Source: [Anoxybacillus] calidus (lineage in GTDB: Bacteria; Bacillota; Bacilli; Bacillales; Anoxybacillaceae). From it: a stretch of 46,120 nt of DNA. This document shows positions 19,008 to 30,871 of this stretch, one piece after another. The translations under genes and the position numbers were made by a program. The notes under the pieces are model-generated. The model saw only the letters and a program-made list of their open reading frames with translations. It was not told the DNA's origin and did no database searches. Positions within the stretch are counted from its first letter, which is position 1, and each line of letters begins with the position of its first letter. The stretch is from positions 1 through 46,120 of the forward strand of contig NZ_JACDUU010000013.1 of the NCBI RefSeq assembly GCF_013760845.1, in the 5' to 3' direction.

Positions 19008-19610
19008 TTGAACGAACATTATTATTCGAAAAAACCTTCTTCATCGAGCAATCCGCAAACTTGGACATTTCAATTAAGAGGCCGGCTTTTTACTTTTACA
19101 ACTGACAGCGGTGTTTTTTCAAAAAAGGAAGTGGATTTTGGTTCGCGATTACTAATCGAATCGTTTGAGCAACCGGAAATTGAGGGGGATTTTTTGGATG
19201 TAGGTTGTGGATATGGACCGATTGGACTGTCCATAGCAAAAGATTTTCCTGAGCGTAAAGTAGAAATGATCGATATTAATGAACGTGCCGTTGAGTTAGC
19301 TAACAAAAATAAAGCCATCAATCAAGTAGACAATGTAGTTATTTATCAAAGTGATTTATTTGAACGTGTTGGTGATAAGATGTTTGCTGCAATTTTAACA
19401 AACCCACCCATTCGTGCAGGAAAAAGTGTTGTTTATTCGATTTTTGAGCAAAGCTTCTCTCGTTTGTTTTCTGGTGGAGAATTATGGGTCGTTATTCAAA
19501 AAAAGCAAGGCGCTCCTTCAGCGATGGAAAAGTTACAATCTTTATTTCCTGAGGTAGAAGTTATAGAAAAGAAAAAAGGATATTATATCATAAAAGCGAA
19601 AAAATATTGA
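19008..19610 (+). CDS. ybxB: RsmC-like rRNA methyltransferase (YbxB family)
   Basis: SAM-dependent methyltransferase of 200 residues, likely acting on guanosine N2 of 16S rRNA like the RsmC C-terminal domain. The SAM loop is DVGCGYGPIG, MIDINERAVELA is the acidic motif, and NPPI (in LTNPPIRAGK) is the N-methyltransferase catalytic motif. The TTG at 19008 gives NEHYYSKKPS, the length seen in B. subtilis, with AAAAGGTGA about 5 bases upstream. The ATG at 19002 and GTG at 18999 are possible alternatives. Sits between rplL and rpoB, as in B. subtilis. The exact target is unproven. Confidence 0.9.
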   Translation: MNEHYYSKKPSSSSNPQTWTFQLRGRLFTFTTDSGVFSKKEVDFGSRLLIESFEQPEIEGDFLDVGCGYGPIGLSIAKDFPERKVEMIDINERAVELANKNKAINQVDNVVIYQSDLFERVGDKMFAAILTNPPIRAGKSVVYSIFEQSFSRLFSGGELWVVIQKKQGAPSAMEKLQSLFPEVEVIEKKKGYYIIKAKKY

Positions 19611-19635
19611 CGGTTTTTTTTGTATATGATATCAT
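19607..19635 (+). promoter_or_regulatory. Promoter of rpoB-rpoC
   Basis: TTGACG (19607-19612) and TATCAT (19630-19635) with a 17-base spacer. The -35 box overlaps the stop codon of the methyltransferase gene. It leaves an AT-rich leader of about 210 bases before rpoB. Another TATAAT-like box near 19689 lacks a clear partner. Confidence 0.7.
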
Positions 19636-19735
19636 TATAAAATGCCAAATGTGTAATTTTATTAAGGTTCTGTTCAAAAAATAAAGTGTATAATTTTATT
19701 TTTAATGGAAAAAATTATAAAATCAATGCTGTGTA

Positions 19736-19767
19736 AAATGTGGTTTTCTTAACAGAAACCATTTTTT
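19736..19767 (+). terminator. Candidate attenuator in the rpoB leader
   Basis: AAAATG-T-GGTTT pairs with AAACCATTTT around a loop with TCTTAACAG, leading directly into TTTTTT. It looks like an intrinsic terminator about 85 bases before rpoB and downstream of its promoter. Confidence 0.6.
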
Positions 19768-19853
19768 CTTTTGTTTTATATGATAAGGCAATGATTGTCT
19801 TTTCATAAGCTTGCTTTCTACTTATTAACGCTTTAATTTGAGGGGTGAATCAG

Positions 19854-22800
19854 TTGACAGGTCAACTAGTTCAATATGGACGACACCGCCAACGAAGAAG
19901 TTACGCGCGTATCAGTGAAGTTTTGGAATTACCAAATCTAATTGAAATTCAAACTTCCTCTTATCAGTGGTTTCTTGATGAGGGTTTAAGAGAAATGTTT
20001 AAAGAAATCTCTCCTATCGAGGATTTCACAGGAAATTTGTCGCTTGAATTTATTGATTATAGTTTAGGAGAGCCTAAATATTCCGTTGAAGAAGCGAAAG
20101 AACGGGACGTTACGTATGCAGCACCGCTTCGCGTAAAGGTCCGTTTAATTAATAAAGAAACTGGTGAGGTAAAAGATCAAGACGTGTTTATGGGAGATTT
20201 TCCTCTCATGACAGAGACGGGTACGTTCATCATTAACGGGGCTGAACGTGTCATCGTTTCTCAGCTCGTTCGCTCACCAAGCGTATATTACAGCGGAAAG
20301 GTTGACAAAAACGGTAAACGCGGCTTTTCTGCGACAGTTATTCCAAACCGTGGTGCGTGGTTGGAGTATGAAACAGATGCGAAAGATGTTGTATATGTTC
20401 GTATCGACCGTACTCGTAAATTGCCAGTAACGGTGCTTTTACGTGCGCTTGGGTTTGGGTCTGATCAAGAAATCATCGATTTAATTGGTGATAATGAGTA
20501 TTTACGTAACACTCTTGAAAAAGATAATACAGAAAGCACAGAAAAAGCGTTATTAGAAATTTATGAGCGCTTACGCCCGGGAGAACCGCCTACTGTAGAA
20601 AATGCAAAAAATTTACTAATTTCTCGTTTCTTTGATCCAAAACGCTACGATTTAGCAAGCGTTGGACGTTATAAAATTAATAAAAAGCTTCATATTAAAA
20701 ACCGACTCTTTAATCAGCGTTTAGCAGAAACTCTTGTTGATCCTGAAACTGGTGAAATTATCGCTGAAAAAGGAACAATCATCGACCGTAGAACACTAGA
20801 CCGAATTTTACCAAAGCTAGAAAAGAATATTGGTTTTAAGACATACAACCCTGCTGGTGGCGTTGTAGATGAAGAATTCACACTACAATCTATTAAAATT
20901 TATGCGCCAAATGATCCGGATGGGGAGCAAGTCATTAATGTCATTGGTAACGGCTATATTGCGGAAGATGTAAAACATATCACACCAAGCGATATTATTG
21001 CATCGATTAGCTACTTCTTTAACTTGCTTCACGGAGTAGGCGATACAGACGATATTGACCACTTAGGAAATCGTCGTCTTCGTTCTGTTGGTGAGTTATT
21101 GCAAAACCAATTTAGAATTGGGCTTTCACGCATGGAACGCGTTGTGCGTGAGCGTATGTCTATCCAAGATACAAATACAATTACGCCGCAGCAACTTATC
21201 AATATTCGTCCAGTGATCGCGGCGATTAAGGAATTTTTCGGAAGTTCACAATTATCTCAATTCATGGACCAAACAAACCCTCTTGCTGAGTTAACACATA
21301 AGCGTCGTCTTTCTGCGCTAGGGCCAGGTGGTTTAACGCGTGAACGTGCTGGTTTCGAAGTTCGTGACGTTCACTATTCACACTATGGTCGCATGTGTCC
21401 AATCGAAACTCCTGAGGGTCCAAACATCGGTTTAATTAACTCGCTGTCAACATATGCAAAAGTAAACAAATTTGGTTTTATCGAAACACCGTATCGTCGT
21501 GTTGATCCTGAAACAGGAAAAGTAACGAACCGCATTGATTACTTAACAGCCGACGAAGAAGATAACTATGTTGTAGCTCAGGCGAACGCAAGAATTGCCG
21601 AAGACGGTACGTTCCTAGATGAAGATATCGTGGCACGTTTCCGTGGTGAAAACATTGTGGTCAAACGCGATCGCGTCGACTACATGGACGTATCGCCGAA
21701 ACAGGTCGTATCAGCTGCAACAGCGTGCATCCCATTCTTGGAAAATGACGACTCTAACCGTGCTTTGATGGGTGCAAACATGCAGCGTCAAGCGGTTCCA
21801 TTATTGCAACCTGAGGCTCCAATCGTTGGTACAGGAATGGAGTATGTTTCCGCGAGAGATTCAGGTGCGGCAGTTATTTGTAAGCATAGAGGAATTGTTG
21901 AAAGAGTAGAAGCAAAAGAAATTTGGGTTCGTCGTTTAATTGAAGTAGATGGTCAAGAGGTAAAAGGAGATCTTGATAAATACCGTCTGCTTAAATTTGT
22001 TCGTTCTAACCAAGGAACATGCTATAATCAACGTCCAATTGTGAAAAAAGGCGATATCGTTGAAAAAGGTGAAATCCTTGCTGATGGTCCGTCAATGGAG
22101 AAAGGCGAACTTGCTCTTGGTCGCAACGTCCTTGTTGCCTTCATGACATGGGATGGTTACAACTACGAGGACGCGATTATTATGAGCGAGCGTCTTGTTA
22201 AAGAAGATGTTTATACATCTATTCATATTGAGGAATATGAGTCTGAGGCTCGCGATACAAAGCTTGGACCTGAAGAAATTACACGCGACATTCCGAACGT
22301 CGGAGAAGATGCGTTACGTAACTTAGATGAACGAGGAATTGTGCGAATTGGTGCCGAGGTAAAAGACGGAGATTTACTTGTTGGTAAAGTAACGCCAAAA
22401 GGAGTAACGGAGTTAACAGCGGAAGAGCGTTTGTTGCATGCGATCTTTGGCGAAAAAGCTCGCGAAGTACGAGATACATCTCTCCGTGTTCCACATGGTG
22501 GTGGCGGTATCGTATTAGATGTCAAAGTATTTAACCGAGAAGATGGAGATGAGCTTCCACCTGGTGTGAATCAGCTAGTACGTGTGTACATTGTTCAAAA
22601 ACGTAAAATCTCTGAAGGCGATAAAATGGCAGGACGCCATGGTAACAAAGGGGTCATTTCAAGAATCTTACCAGAAGAGGATATGCCTTTCTTACCAGAT
22701 GGCACGCCAGTTGATATCATGTTAAACCCATTAGGGGTACCTTCACGTATGAACATTGGTCAGGTACTAGAGTTACACCTCGGTATGGCGGCGAAAAAAC

Positions 22801-23414
22801 TGGGCATTCATGTAGCTACTCCAGTATTCGATGGAGCCACTGATGAAGATGTGTGGGCAACATTAGAAGAAGCTGGAATGCCTCGTGATGCTAAAACGGT
22901 TCTTTATGATGGAAGAACAGGAGAGCCGTTTGATAATCGTGTGTCTGTTGGTATCATGTACATGATTAAATTGGCACACATGGTTGATGATAAATTGCAT
23001 GCTCGTTCAACAGGTCCTTACTCGCTGGTAACGCAACAACCACTCGGTGGTAAAGCGCAGTTCGGTGGTCAGCGTTTCGGTGAGATGGAAGTATGGGCGC
23101 TTGAAGCTTATGGTGCAGCATACACATTACAAGAGATTCTTACAGTTAAATCAGATGACGTCGTTGGTCGTGTGAAAACATATGAAGCTATTGTTAAAGG
23201 TGAGAACGTTCCAGAACCTGGTGTTCCAGAGTCATTCAAAGTATTGATAAAAGAACTGCAAAGTTTGGGTATGGACGTTACAATTCTTTCTAGCGACGAC
23301 AAAGAAATTAATATGGAAAATTTTGATGAAGATGATGATGTTCAACCAGCGGATGCGGTTGCAATTGGTGTAGATGAAGCTAAAGAAGAAAAAGATGTCG
23401 TAACGAAAGAGTAA
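19854..23414 (+). CDS. rpoB: RpoB, RNA polymerase beta subunit
   Basis: Catalytic subunit forming half of the active-site cleft. 1186 residues. The rifampicin pocket around residues 465-489 is wild type: Q469, H482 and S487 (B. subtilis numbering applies directly), so no rifampicin-resistance change is seen there. Other marks are [44 protein letters not shown] and the C-terminal clamp with [20 protein letters not shown]. The TTG at 19854 follows GAGGGGTGA and gives [12 protein letters not shown]; a GTG at 19845 overlaps the SD. The acidic C-terminal tail is variable. Confidence 0.98.
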   Translation: MTGQLVQYGRHRQRRSYARISEVLELPNLIEIQTSSYQWFLDEGLREMFKEISPIEDFTGNLSLEFIDYSLGEPKYSVEEAKERDVTYAAPLRVKVRLINKETGEVKDQDVFMGDFPLMTETGTFIINGAERVIVSQLVRSPSVYYSGKVDKNGKRGFSATVIPNRGAWLEYETDAKDVVYVRIDRTRKLPVTVLLRALGFGSDQEIIDLIGDNEYLRNTLEKDNTESTEKALLEIYERLRPGEPPTVENAKNLLISRFFDPKRYDLASVGRYKINKKLHIKNRLFNQRLAETLVDPETGEIIAEKGTIIDRRTLDRILPKLEKNIGFKTYNPAGGVVDEEFTLQSIKIYAPNDPDGEQVINVIGNGYIAEDVKHITPSDIIASISYFFNLLHGVGDTDDIDHLGNRRLRSVGELLQNQFRIGLSRMERVVRERMSIQDTNTITPQQLINIRPVIAAIKEFFGSSQLSQFMDQTNPLAELTHKRRLSALGPGGLTRERAGFEVRDVHYSHYGRMCPIETPEGPNIGLINSLSTYAKVNKFGFIETPYRRVDPETGKVTNRIDYLTADEEDNYVVAQANARIAEDGTFLDEDIVARFRGENIVVKRDRVDYMDVSPKQVVSAATACIPFLENDDSNRALMGANMQRQAVPLLQPEAPIVGTGMEYVSARDSGAAVICKHRGIVERVEAKEIWVRRLIEVDGQEVKGDLDKYRLLKFVRSNQGTCYNQRPIVKKGDIVEKGEILADGPSMEKGELALGRNVLVAFMTWDGYNYEDAIIMSERLVKEDVYTSIHIEEYESEARDTKLGPEEITRDIPNVGEDALRNLDERGIVRIGAEVKDGDLLVGKVTPKGVTELTAEERLLHAIFGEKAREVRDTSLRVPHGGGGIVLDVKVFNREDGDELPPGVNQLVRVYIVQKRKISEGDKMAGRHGNKGVISRILPEEDMPFLPDGTPVDIMLNPLGVPSRMNIGQVLELHLGMAAKKLGIHVATPVFDGATDEDVWATLEEAGMPRDAKTVLYDGRTGEPFDNRVSVGIMYMIKLAHMVDDKLHARSTGPYSLVTQQPLGGKAQFGGQRFGEMEVWALEAYGAAYTLQEILTVKSDDVVGRVKTYEAIVKGENVPEPGVPESFKVLIKELQSLGMDVTILSSDDKEINMENFDEDDDVQPADAVAIGVDEAKEEKDVVTKE

Positions 23415-23469
23415 TAAAATGACAAAGCAATAAGGGTAAAACCTGGAGATTAAGAGGGAGGTAGGCCCC

Positions 23470-26400
23470 TTGCTAGATGTAAATAATTTTGAGTATATGA
23501 AAATCGGACTTGCTTCACCAGAAAAAATTCGTTCTTGGTCATACGGTGAAGTAAAGAAACCTGAAACGATTAACTATCGTACATTAAAACCTGAAAAAGA
23601 TGGGCTATTCTGTGAGCGTATTTTTGGTCCAACAAAAGACTGGGAGTGTCATTGCGGTAAATATAAGCGCGTGCGTTATAAAGGCGTTGTTTGTGATCGT
23701 TGCGGTGTTGAAGTCACTCGTGCCAAAGTTCGTCGTGAACGAATGGGCCATATTGAACTGGCAGCCCCTGTTTCACATATTTGGTATTTCAAAGGAATTC
23801 CAAGCCGCATGGGACTTGTCTTAGACATGTCCCCGCGGGCTTTGGAAGAAGTAATTTACTTTGCTTCCTATGTAGTTACTGATCCTGGAGATACTCCGCT
23901 TGAGAAAAAGCAATTGCTTTCTGAAAAAGAATATCGTGCATATCGCGAAAAGTACGGACAGTCATTCCAAGCTTCTATGGGAGCTGAAGCGATTAAAAAG
24001 CTTCTTCAAGATATTGATCTTGAAAAAGAAGTAGAGGCACTAAAAGAAGAATTAAAAACAGCTCAAGGACAACGTCGTGCTCGAACAATTAAACGTCTTG
24101 AAGTGTTGGAAGCATTCCGGAATTCTGGAAACGATCCGGCATGGATGGTATTAGATGTCCTTCCGGTTATTCCGCCAGAATTGCGCCCGATGGTTCAACT
24201 GGATGGCGGTCGTTTTGCGACATCCGATTTAAATGATTTATATCGTCGTGTCATTAATCGTAACAACCGCTTAAAACGACTTCTAGATCTTGGAGCACCA
24301 AATATCATTGTGCAAAACGAAAAACGCATGCTTCAAGAAGCGGTTGATGCGCTAATTGATAACGGTCGTCGTGGTCGTCCAGTTACAGGTCCTGGAAACC
24401 GTCCGTTAAAATCTCTTTCTCATATGCTAAAAGGTAAGCAAGGTCGCTTCCGTCAAAACTTACTTGGTAAACGTGTTGACTATTCTGGTCGTTCCGTTAT
24501 CGTTGTAGGACCAAACTTAAAAATGTATCAATGCGGTCTTCCGAAGGAAATGGCGCTTGAGCTCTTTAAGCCATTCGTGATGAAAGAGCTTGTAGAAAGA
24601 GGTTTAGCTCACAACATTAAGAGCGCAAAACGAAAAATCGAACGTGTTCAACCAGAAGTTTGGGATGTTTTAGAATCGGTTATTAAAGAACATCCTGTAC
24701 TTTTGAACCGTGCTCCAACTTTACACAGACTTGGTATTCAAGCGTTCGAACCTACACTTGTTGAAGGTCGTGCCATTCGCTTGCATCCGCTTGTATGTAC
24801 AGCATATAACGCGGACTTCGATGGTGACCAAATGGCGGTACACGTTCCGTTATCAGCGGAGGCGCAAGCAGAAGCTCGCTTGCTCATGCTCGCAGCACAA
24901 AACATCTTAAACCCTAAAGATGGAAAACCGGTTGTTACTCCATCACAAGACATGGTATTAGGTAACTATTACCTAACGATGGAACGTGAAGGTGCAATCG
25001 GTGAAGGAATGGTGTTCAAAGATACGAATGAAGCGCTTTTAGCTTACCATAATGGTTATGTGCATCTTCACAGCCGTATCGCCGTGCACGCAGGTTCATT
25101 GAAAAATGAAACGTTCACTGAAGAGCAAAATAATAAATTATTAATTACGACGGTTGGTAAATTAATCTTTAACGAAATTTTACCGAAGTCTTTCCCTTAC
25201 ATTAACGAACCTACAAAAGAAAACCTAGAGGAACGTACTCCTGATAAGTACTTCCTTGATAAAGGTGTAAATGTAAAAGAGGAAATTCGCAAACGCGAGC
25301 TTGTTCCTCCATTTAAGAAAAAGATTCTTGGAAACATCATCGCGGAAGTGTTTAAGCGTTTCAAAATTACGGAAACGTCTAAAATGCTTGACCGCATGAA
25401 AGACCTTGGTTTCAAATATTCAACGAAAGCCGGTATCACAATCGGTGTCGCCGATATCGTTGTATTGCCGGAAAAACAAGAGATTTTACAAGAAGCACAA
25501 GCCAAAGTAGACACGGTCTTAAAGCAATTTAGACGCGGTTTAATTACTGAAGACGAGCGTTATGAGCGTGTCATCTCTATCTGGAGTGCTGCGAAAGACA
25601 AAATTCAAAGCAAGTTAATGGAATCATTGGATAAACGCAACCCAATCTTTATGATGAGCGACTCCGGTGCTCGCGGTAACGCATCGAACTTTACGCAGCT
25701 TGCGGGTATGCGTGGTCTCATGGCTAACCCAGCGGGACGCATTATTGAATTGCCGATTAAATCTTCGTTCCGTGAAGGTTTAACGGTATTAGAGTACTTT
25801 ATTTCAACGCATGGTGCGCGTAAAGGTCTTGCCGATACAGCGCTGAAAACGGCTGACTCTGGTTATCTCACAAGACGTCTCGTTGACGTTGCTCAAGATG
25901 TGATTGTTCGTGAAGATGATTGTGGTACGGATCGAGGTATACTTGTAAGAGCGTTAACGGATGGAAGTGAGGTCATTGTTAAGTTAGAAGAGCGCTTAGT
26001 TGGTCGATATGCGAGAAAAACAGTGAAACATCCGGAAACAGGTGAAATCCTTGTTCGGGAAAATGAAATGATCACTGAAGATATTGCTAACGCCATTATT
26101 AAGGCAGGTATTGACCAAGTTTGGATTCGCTCTGCGTTTACATGTAATACGCGTCATGGAGTATGTAAGAAATGTTATGGCCGTAACCTAGCTACAGGTG
26201 CAGAAGTAGAAGTTGGGGAAGCGGTTGGTATTATCGCCGCTCAATCCATCGGTGAACCTGGTACACAATTAACGATGCGTACATTCCACACTGGTGGTGT
26301 AGCAGGAGACGATATCACTCAAGGTTTACCGCGTGTTCAAGAATTGTTCGAAGCGCGTAATCCAAAAGGTCAAGCGGTCATTTCAGAAATTGACGGTGTG

Positions 26401-27075
26401 GTTGTTGCTATTAATGAAACTCGCGACCGTCAACAAGAAATTGTTGTACAAGGCGAAGTAGAAACACGCACGTATACAGCTCCGTATAGTGCAAGATTAA
26501 AAGTTCAAGAAGGTCAGCAAGTAGAGCGGGGTCAAGAGCTAACAGAAGGTTCAATTGATCCGAAGGAGCTCCTAAAGGTAAAAGATATTACCGCTGTTCA
26601 AGAATACTTGTTGCGTGAAGTGCAGAAAGTGTACCGAATGCAAGGGGTAGAAATTAGTGATAAACATATTGAAGTAATGGTTCGTCAAATGCTTCGGAAA
26701 GTTCGTGTCATTGATGCAGGTGATACGGACGTACTTCCAGGCACGTTGCTTGATGTACATCAATTTACAGATGTCAATGCTAAAGCGTTGCTTGAAGGCA
26801 AAACACCGGCAACAGCTCGTCCGGTATTACTTGGTATTACAAAAGCATCGCTTGAAACAGACTCATTCCTATCTGCTGCATCTTTCCAAGAAACAACGAG
26901 AGTGCTTACAGATGCAGCAATTAAAGGCAAACGTGACGAATTACTTGGCCTTAAGGAAAACGTTATTATTGGTAAGTTAGTGCCTGCTGGAACAGGAATG
27001 GCACGTTATCGTAAAGTAAAACCAGTAATTAAGAAGTCAAACACTGGTGAAGATGTAGTGACAACAAGCAAGTAA
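23470..27075 (+). CDS. rpoC: RpoC, RNA polymerase beta' subunit
   Basis: Holds the catalytic magnesium through NADFDGDQM (D449, D451, D453). 1201 residues. The N-terminal zinc finger uses C60, C62, C75 and C78, and the second zinc site C818, C892, C899 and C902. The trigger-loop region [11 protein letters not shown] and bridge-helix region ([20 protein letters not shown]) are intact. The TTG start follows GGGAGGTAGG about 7 bases upstream. 55 bases after rpoB and surely co-transcribed. Ends in a strong terminator. Confidence 0.98.
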   Translation: MLDVNNFEYMKIGLASPEKIRSWSYGEVKKPETINYRTLKPEKDGLFCERIFGPTKDWECHCGKYKRVRYKGVVCDRCGVEVTRAKVRRERMGHIELAAPVSHIWYFKGIPSRMGLVLDMSPRALEEVIYFASYVVTDPGDTPLEKKQLLSEKEYRAYREKYGQSFQASMGAEAIKKLLQDIDLEKEVEALKEELKTAQGQRRARTIKRLEVLEAFRNSGNDPAWMVLDVLPVIPPELRPMVQLDGGRFATSDLNDLYRRVINRNNRLKRLLDLGAPNIIVQNEKRMLQEAVDALIDNGRRGRPVTGPGNRPLKSLSHMLKGKQGRFRQNLLGKRVDYSGRSVIVVGPNLKMYQCGLPKEMALELFKPFVMKELVERGLAHNIKSAKRKIERVQPEVWDVLESVIKEHPVLLNRAPTLHRLGIQAFEPTLVEGRAIRLHPLVCTAYNADFDGDQMAVHVPLSAEAQAEARLLMLAAQNILNPKDGKPVVTPSQDMVLGNYYLTMEREGAIGEGMVFKDTNEALLAYHNGYVHLHSRIAVHAGSLKNETFTEEQNNKLLITTVGKLIFNEILPKSFPYINEPTKENLEERTPDKYFLDKGVNVKEEIRKRELVPPFKKKILGNIIAEVFKRFKITETSKMLDRMKDLGFKYSTKAGITIGVADIVVLPEKQEILQEAQAKVDTVLKQFRRGLITEDERYERVISIWSAAKDKIQSKLMESLDKRNPIFMMSDSGARGNASNFTQLAGMRGLMANPAGRIIELPIKSSFREGLTVLEYFISTHGARKGLADTALKTADSGYLTRRLVDVAQDVIVREDDCGTDRGILVRALTDGSEVIVKLEERLVGRYARKTVKHPETGEILVRENEMITEDIANAIIKAGIDQVWIRSAFTCNTRHGVCKKCYGRNLATGAEVEVGEAVGIIAAQSIGEPGTQLTMRTFHTGGVAGDDITQGLPRVQELFEARNPKGQAVISEIDGVVVAINETRDRQQEIVVQGEVETRTYTAPYSARLKVQEGQQVERGQELTEGSIDPKELLKVKDITAVQEYLLREVQKVYRMQGVEISDKHIEVMVRQMLRKVRVIDAGDTDVLPGTLLDVHQFTDVNAKALLEGKTPATARPVLLGITKASLETDSFLSAASFQETTRVLTDAAIKGKRDELLGLKENVIIGKLVPAGTGMARYRKVKPVIKKSNTGEDVVTTSK

Positions 27076-27086
27076 TCGCTTATACA

Positions 27087-27127
27087 TTGTTACCGGCAAG
27101 CACAGTTCTTGCCGGTAACAAATTTTT
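27087..27127 (+). terminator. Terminator after rpoC
   Basis: A perfect 14-bp stem (TTGTTACCGGCAAG with CTTGCCGGTAACAA, 7-base loop) is followed by TTTTT after one A. It closes the rpoB-rpoC unit. Confidence 0.93.
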
Positions 27128-27138
27128 AATAAATGAAG

Positions 27139-27167
27139 TTGACAACGCCTTGAGAAAATGTTAATGT
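27139..27167 (+). promoter_or_regulatory. Promoter of rplGB and the str operon
   Basis: Perfect TTGACA (27139-27144) and TAATGT (27162-27167), 17-base spacer. It would drive rplGB and, by read-through, rpsL-rpsG-fusA. Confidence 0.78.
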
Positions 27168-27211
27168 AATAAAGGTGTTCCAAAAACCTGGTACTTTGGA
27201 GGATATGTTTC

Positions 27212-27460
27212 ATGTCTTATGAAAAAGTATTGCAGGCTAAACAAATCATTGTAGGAACCAAACAAACAGTGAGAGCTCTAAAAGAGGGAAAAGTACAGGA
27301 AGTTGTTATTGCGGAAGATGCGGATTCATTCATTATTGATAAAGTATTAGAAGCTGCAAAGGAAGCAAACGTTCCTGTAACGAAAGTAGACTCTATGAAA
27401 AAACTTGGGAAGGTATGTAAAATCCAAGTTGGAGCTGCCGCTGTTGCGATTATTTGTTAA
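27212..27460 (+). CDS. rplGB: L7Ae-family K-turn binding protein (YbxF)
   Basis: Small RNA-binding protein of 82 residues that binds kink-turn RNA; B. subtilis YbxF binds K-turns and associates with ribosomes. The L7Ae fold is seen in [31 protein letters not shown], and [14 protein letters not shown]. The SD is GGAGGA. Located between rpoC and rpsL, as in B. subtilis. Confidence 0.93.
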   Translation: MSYEKVLQAKQIIVGTKQTVRALKEGKVQEVVIAEDADSFIIDKVLEAAKEANVPVTKVDSMKKLGKVCKIQVGAAAVAIIC

Positions 27461-27465
27461 AAACT

Positions 27466-27500
27466 GTTTTTGTAGGTTTGGCTACAAAAACTTTGTTTTT
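27466..27500 (+). terminator. Weak terminator between rplGB and rpsL
   Basis: GTTTTTGTAG pairs with CTACAAAAAC around GTTTGG, followed by TTTGTTTTT. The interrupted T-run suggests partial termination. A possible promoter overlaps it (TTGGCT at 27478, TATAAA at 27502, 18-base spacer) and could restart transcription for rpsL. Confidence 0.6.
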
Positions 27501-27512
27501 GTATAAAAATGA

Positions 27513-27986
<474 letters not shown>

Positions 27987-28001
27987 TAAAAAATAATTTA
28001 A

Positions 28002-28508
<507 letters not shown>

Positions 28509-28557
28509 TCTTCATTATTGTTGTTTTGTTTCGTATGTCTATTGATATATACTAGGA

Positions 28558-28601
28558 ATAGGTGAAGGCGATAGAAATATTTCTATCGTACACTCACCTA
28601 T
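28558..28601 (+). promoter_or_regulatory. Large hairpin before fusA
   Basis: An outer 8-bp stem (ATAGGTGA with TCACCTAT) surrounds a perfect 20-base palindrome (CGATAGAAAT with ATTTCTATCG). No T-run follows, so it is not a terminator. A weak promoter-like TATACT lies just upstream. It may be a regulatory or mRNA-stabilising structure in the rpsG-fusA gap. Confidence 0.65.
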
Positions 28602-28665
28602 CTTCCTATATATGAATGAATTTTTTCAAACACGATACTTACTTAAGGAAGGAGAAAAAACCACG

Positions 28666-30744
28666 ATGGCAAGAGAGTTCTCCTTAGAAAAAACTCGCAA
28701 TATTGGTATCATGGCTCATATCGATGCCGGTAAAACAACAACAACTGAACGTATCCTTTTCTATACAGGGCGCGTTCACAAAATCGGTGAAGTTCATGAA
28801 GGCGCAGCTACAATGGACTGGATGGAGCAAGAGCAAGAACGTGGTATTACAATCACTTCTGCGGCAACAACTGCGCAATGGAAAGGTCACCGCATTAACA
28901 TTATCGATACACCTGGACACGTAGACTTCACAGTTGAAGTTGAGCGTTCTTTACGTGTATTAGACGGTGCAGTAGCTGTACTTGATGCACAATCCGGGGT
29001 AGAACCACAAACTGAAACAGTATGGCGCCAAGCGACTACGTACGGTGTTCCACGTATTGTATTCGTAAACAAAATGGACAAAATTGGCGCAGACTTTTTA
29101 TATTCTGTAAAAACGCTTCATGATCGTTTGGAAGCAAATGCGCATCCGGTTCAATTACCGATTGGTGCGGAAGATCAATTCACAGGAATTATCGACTTAG
29201 TAAAAATGACTGCTTACCAATATAACGATGATCTTGGTAAAGATATTCGAGAAATCGAAATTCCTGAAGATTACAGAGATATTGCAGAAGAATATCGTGG
29301 AAAACTTATTGAAGCGGTAGCAGAACTTGACGAAGAATTAATGATGAAATATTTAGAAGGGGAAGAAATTACAGTAGAAGAGCTTAAAGCTGCGATTCGA
29401 AAAGCAACTGTTAGCGTTGAATTCTTCCCTGTATTCTGCGGTTCTGCGTTTAAAAACAAAGGTGTTCAGTTAATGCTTGACGGCGTTATCGACTACTTAC
29501 CTTCCCCAATAGACGTACCTGCTATCAAAGGTGTCGATCCAAGTACAGAAGAAGAAGTAGTTCGTGAATCTAGCGATGACGCTCCATTCTCAGCATTAGC
29601 GTTCAAGATTATGACTGACCCTTATGTTGGTAAATTAACATTCTTCCGCGTTTACTCAGGTACATTAGATTCTGGTTCATACGTGTTGAACTCTACAAAA
29701 CGTAAACGCGAACGTATCGGTCGTATCCTACAAATGCATGCGAACCATCGTCAAGAGATTTCTAAAGTGTACGCTGGTGACATCGCTGCGGCTGTAGGTT
29801 TAAAAGATACAACAACTGGCGATACTCTATGTGATGAAAAACATCCTGTTATTTTAGAGTCAATGCAATTCCCAGAGCCAGTTATTCAAATTGCAATTGA
29901 ACCAAAATCAAAAGCAGACCAAGATAAAATGGGTCAAGCTCTACAAAAACTACAAGAAGAAGACCCAACATTCCGTGCATGGACAGACCAAGAAACTGGT
30001 CAAACAATCATCGCTGGTATGGGTGAGCTTCACCTTGATATCATTGTAGACCGTATGCGTCGTGAATTCAAAGTAGAAGCAAACGTTGGTGCTCCACAAG
30101 TAGCGTACCGCGAAACATTCCGTAAATCTGCACAAGTTGAAGGTAAATTTGTGCGTCAATCTGGTGGTCGCGGTCAATACGGTCACGTTTGGATCGAATT
30201 CTCTCCAAATGAAGAAGGTAAAGGATTCGAGTTCGAAAACGCGATCGTTGGTGGGGTAGTTCCAAAAGAGTACATCCCAGCGATCCAAGCAGGTCTTGAA
30301 GATGCAATGCAAAATGGGGTTCTTGCTGGATATCCAGTAGTAGATATTAAAGCAAAACTATTTGATGGTTCTTACCATGATGTTGACTCAAGTGAGATGG
30401 CGTTCAAAATTGCTGCTTCTCTTGCATTGAAAAATGCAGCAGCAAAATGTGATCCAGTATTACTTGAGCCAATTATGAAAGTAGAAGTAGTCATCCCTGA
30501 AGAATATCTTGGAGATATTATGGGTGACATCACTTCTCGCCGCGGTCGTGTAGAAGGTATGGAAGCTCGCGGTAATGCACAAGTTGTACATGCAATGGTT
30601 CCGCTTGCTGAAATGTTTGGATACGCAACTTCATTGCGTTCAAACACTCAAGGACGCGGAACATTCTCAATGGTATTTGACCACTATGAAGAAGTTCCTA
30701 AGAGCATTGCTGAGGAAATCATCAAAAAAAATAAAGGTGAATAA
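28666..30744 (+). CDS. fusA: Elongation factor G
   Basis: GTPase that drives ribosome translocation and, with RRF, recycling. 692 residues, identical in length to B. subtilis. The G1 loop is AHIDAGKT at 17-24, then the switch I region ([12 protein letters not shown]), G3 DTPGHVDF, and G4 NKMDK. Domain IV has the [20 protein letters not shown] stretch. The ATG at 28666 follows AAGGAAGGAG; a frame extension to 28612 overlaps the leader. Confidence 0.98.
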   Translation: MAREFSLEKTRNIGIMAHIDAGKTTTTERILFYTGRVHKIGEVHEGAATMDWMEQEQERGITITSAATTAQWKGHRINIIDTPGHVDFTVEVERSLRVLDGAVAVLDAQSGVEPQTETVWRQATTYGVPRIVFVNKMDKIGADFLYSVKTLHDRLEANAHPVQLPIGAEDQFTGIIDLVKMTAYQYNDDLGKDIREIEIPEDYRDIAEEYRGKLIEAVAELDEELMMKYLEGEEITVEELKAAIRKATVSVEFFPVFCGSAFKNKGVQLMLDGVIDYLPSPIDVPAIKGVDPSTEEEVVRESSDDAPFSALAFKIMTDPYVGKLTFFRVYSGTLDSGSYVLNSTKRKRERIGRILQMHANHRQEISKVYAGDIAAAVGLKDTTTGDTLCDEKHPVILESMQFPEPVIQIAIEPKSKADQDKMGQALQKLQEEDPTFRAWTDQETGQTIIAGMGELHLDIIVDRMRREFKVEANVGAPQVAYRETFRKSAQVEGKFVRQSGGRGQYGHVWIEFSPNEEGKGFEFENAIVGGVVPKEYIPAIQAGLEDAMQNGVLAGYPVVDIKAKLFDGSYHDVDSSEMAFKIAASLALKNAAAKCDPVLLEPIMKVEVVIPEEYLGDIMGDITSRRGRVEGMEARGNAQVVHAMVPLAEMFGYATSLRSNTQGRGTFSMVFDHYEEVPKSIAEEIIKKNKGE

Positions 30745-30773
30745 TTGATTTTCTAGCATTGTTCAAGTATAAA
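30745..30773 (+). promoter_or_regulatory. Promoter of tuf
   Basis: TTGATT (30745-30750) and TATAAA (30768-30773) with a 17-base spacer, starting at the base after the fusA stop. It gives tuf its own transcript, whose 5' end would lie just before a 12-bp hairpin. Confidence 0.7.
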
Positions 30774-30786
30774 TACTTATGTAAGA

Positions 30787-30822
30787 CTTGGAAGCGAATA
30801 TGCTTGCGTGTTCGCTTCCAGG
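30787..30822 (+). promoter_or_regulatory. Hairpin at the 5' end of the tuf transcript
   Basis: CTTGGAAGCGAA pairs with TTCGCTTCCAGG over a 12-base loop. No T-run follows. It would begin within about 10 bases of the predicted tuf start point, a position typical of mRNA-stabilising hairpins. Confidence 0.6.
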
Positions 30823-30871
30823 CATTCTATATTTTATATATTGAAATTTATCATTAAGGAGGATATTTCTA

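Noticed and set aside
21246-21320. Possible antibiotic-resistance changes in rpoB, rpsL, rpsE, rplD and rplV
   Set aside because: The rifampicin cluster of rpoB, K56 of S12, the VKGGRR segment of S5 and the tunnel loops of L4 and L22 all show the susceptible wild-type pattern.
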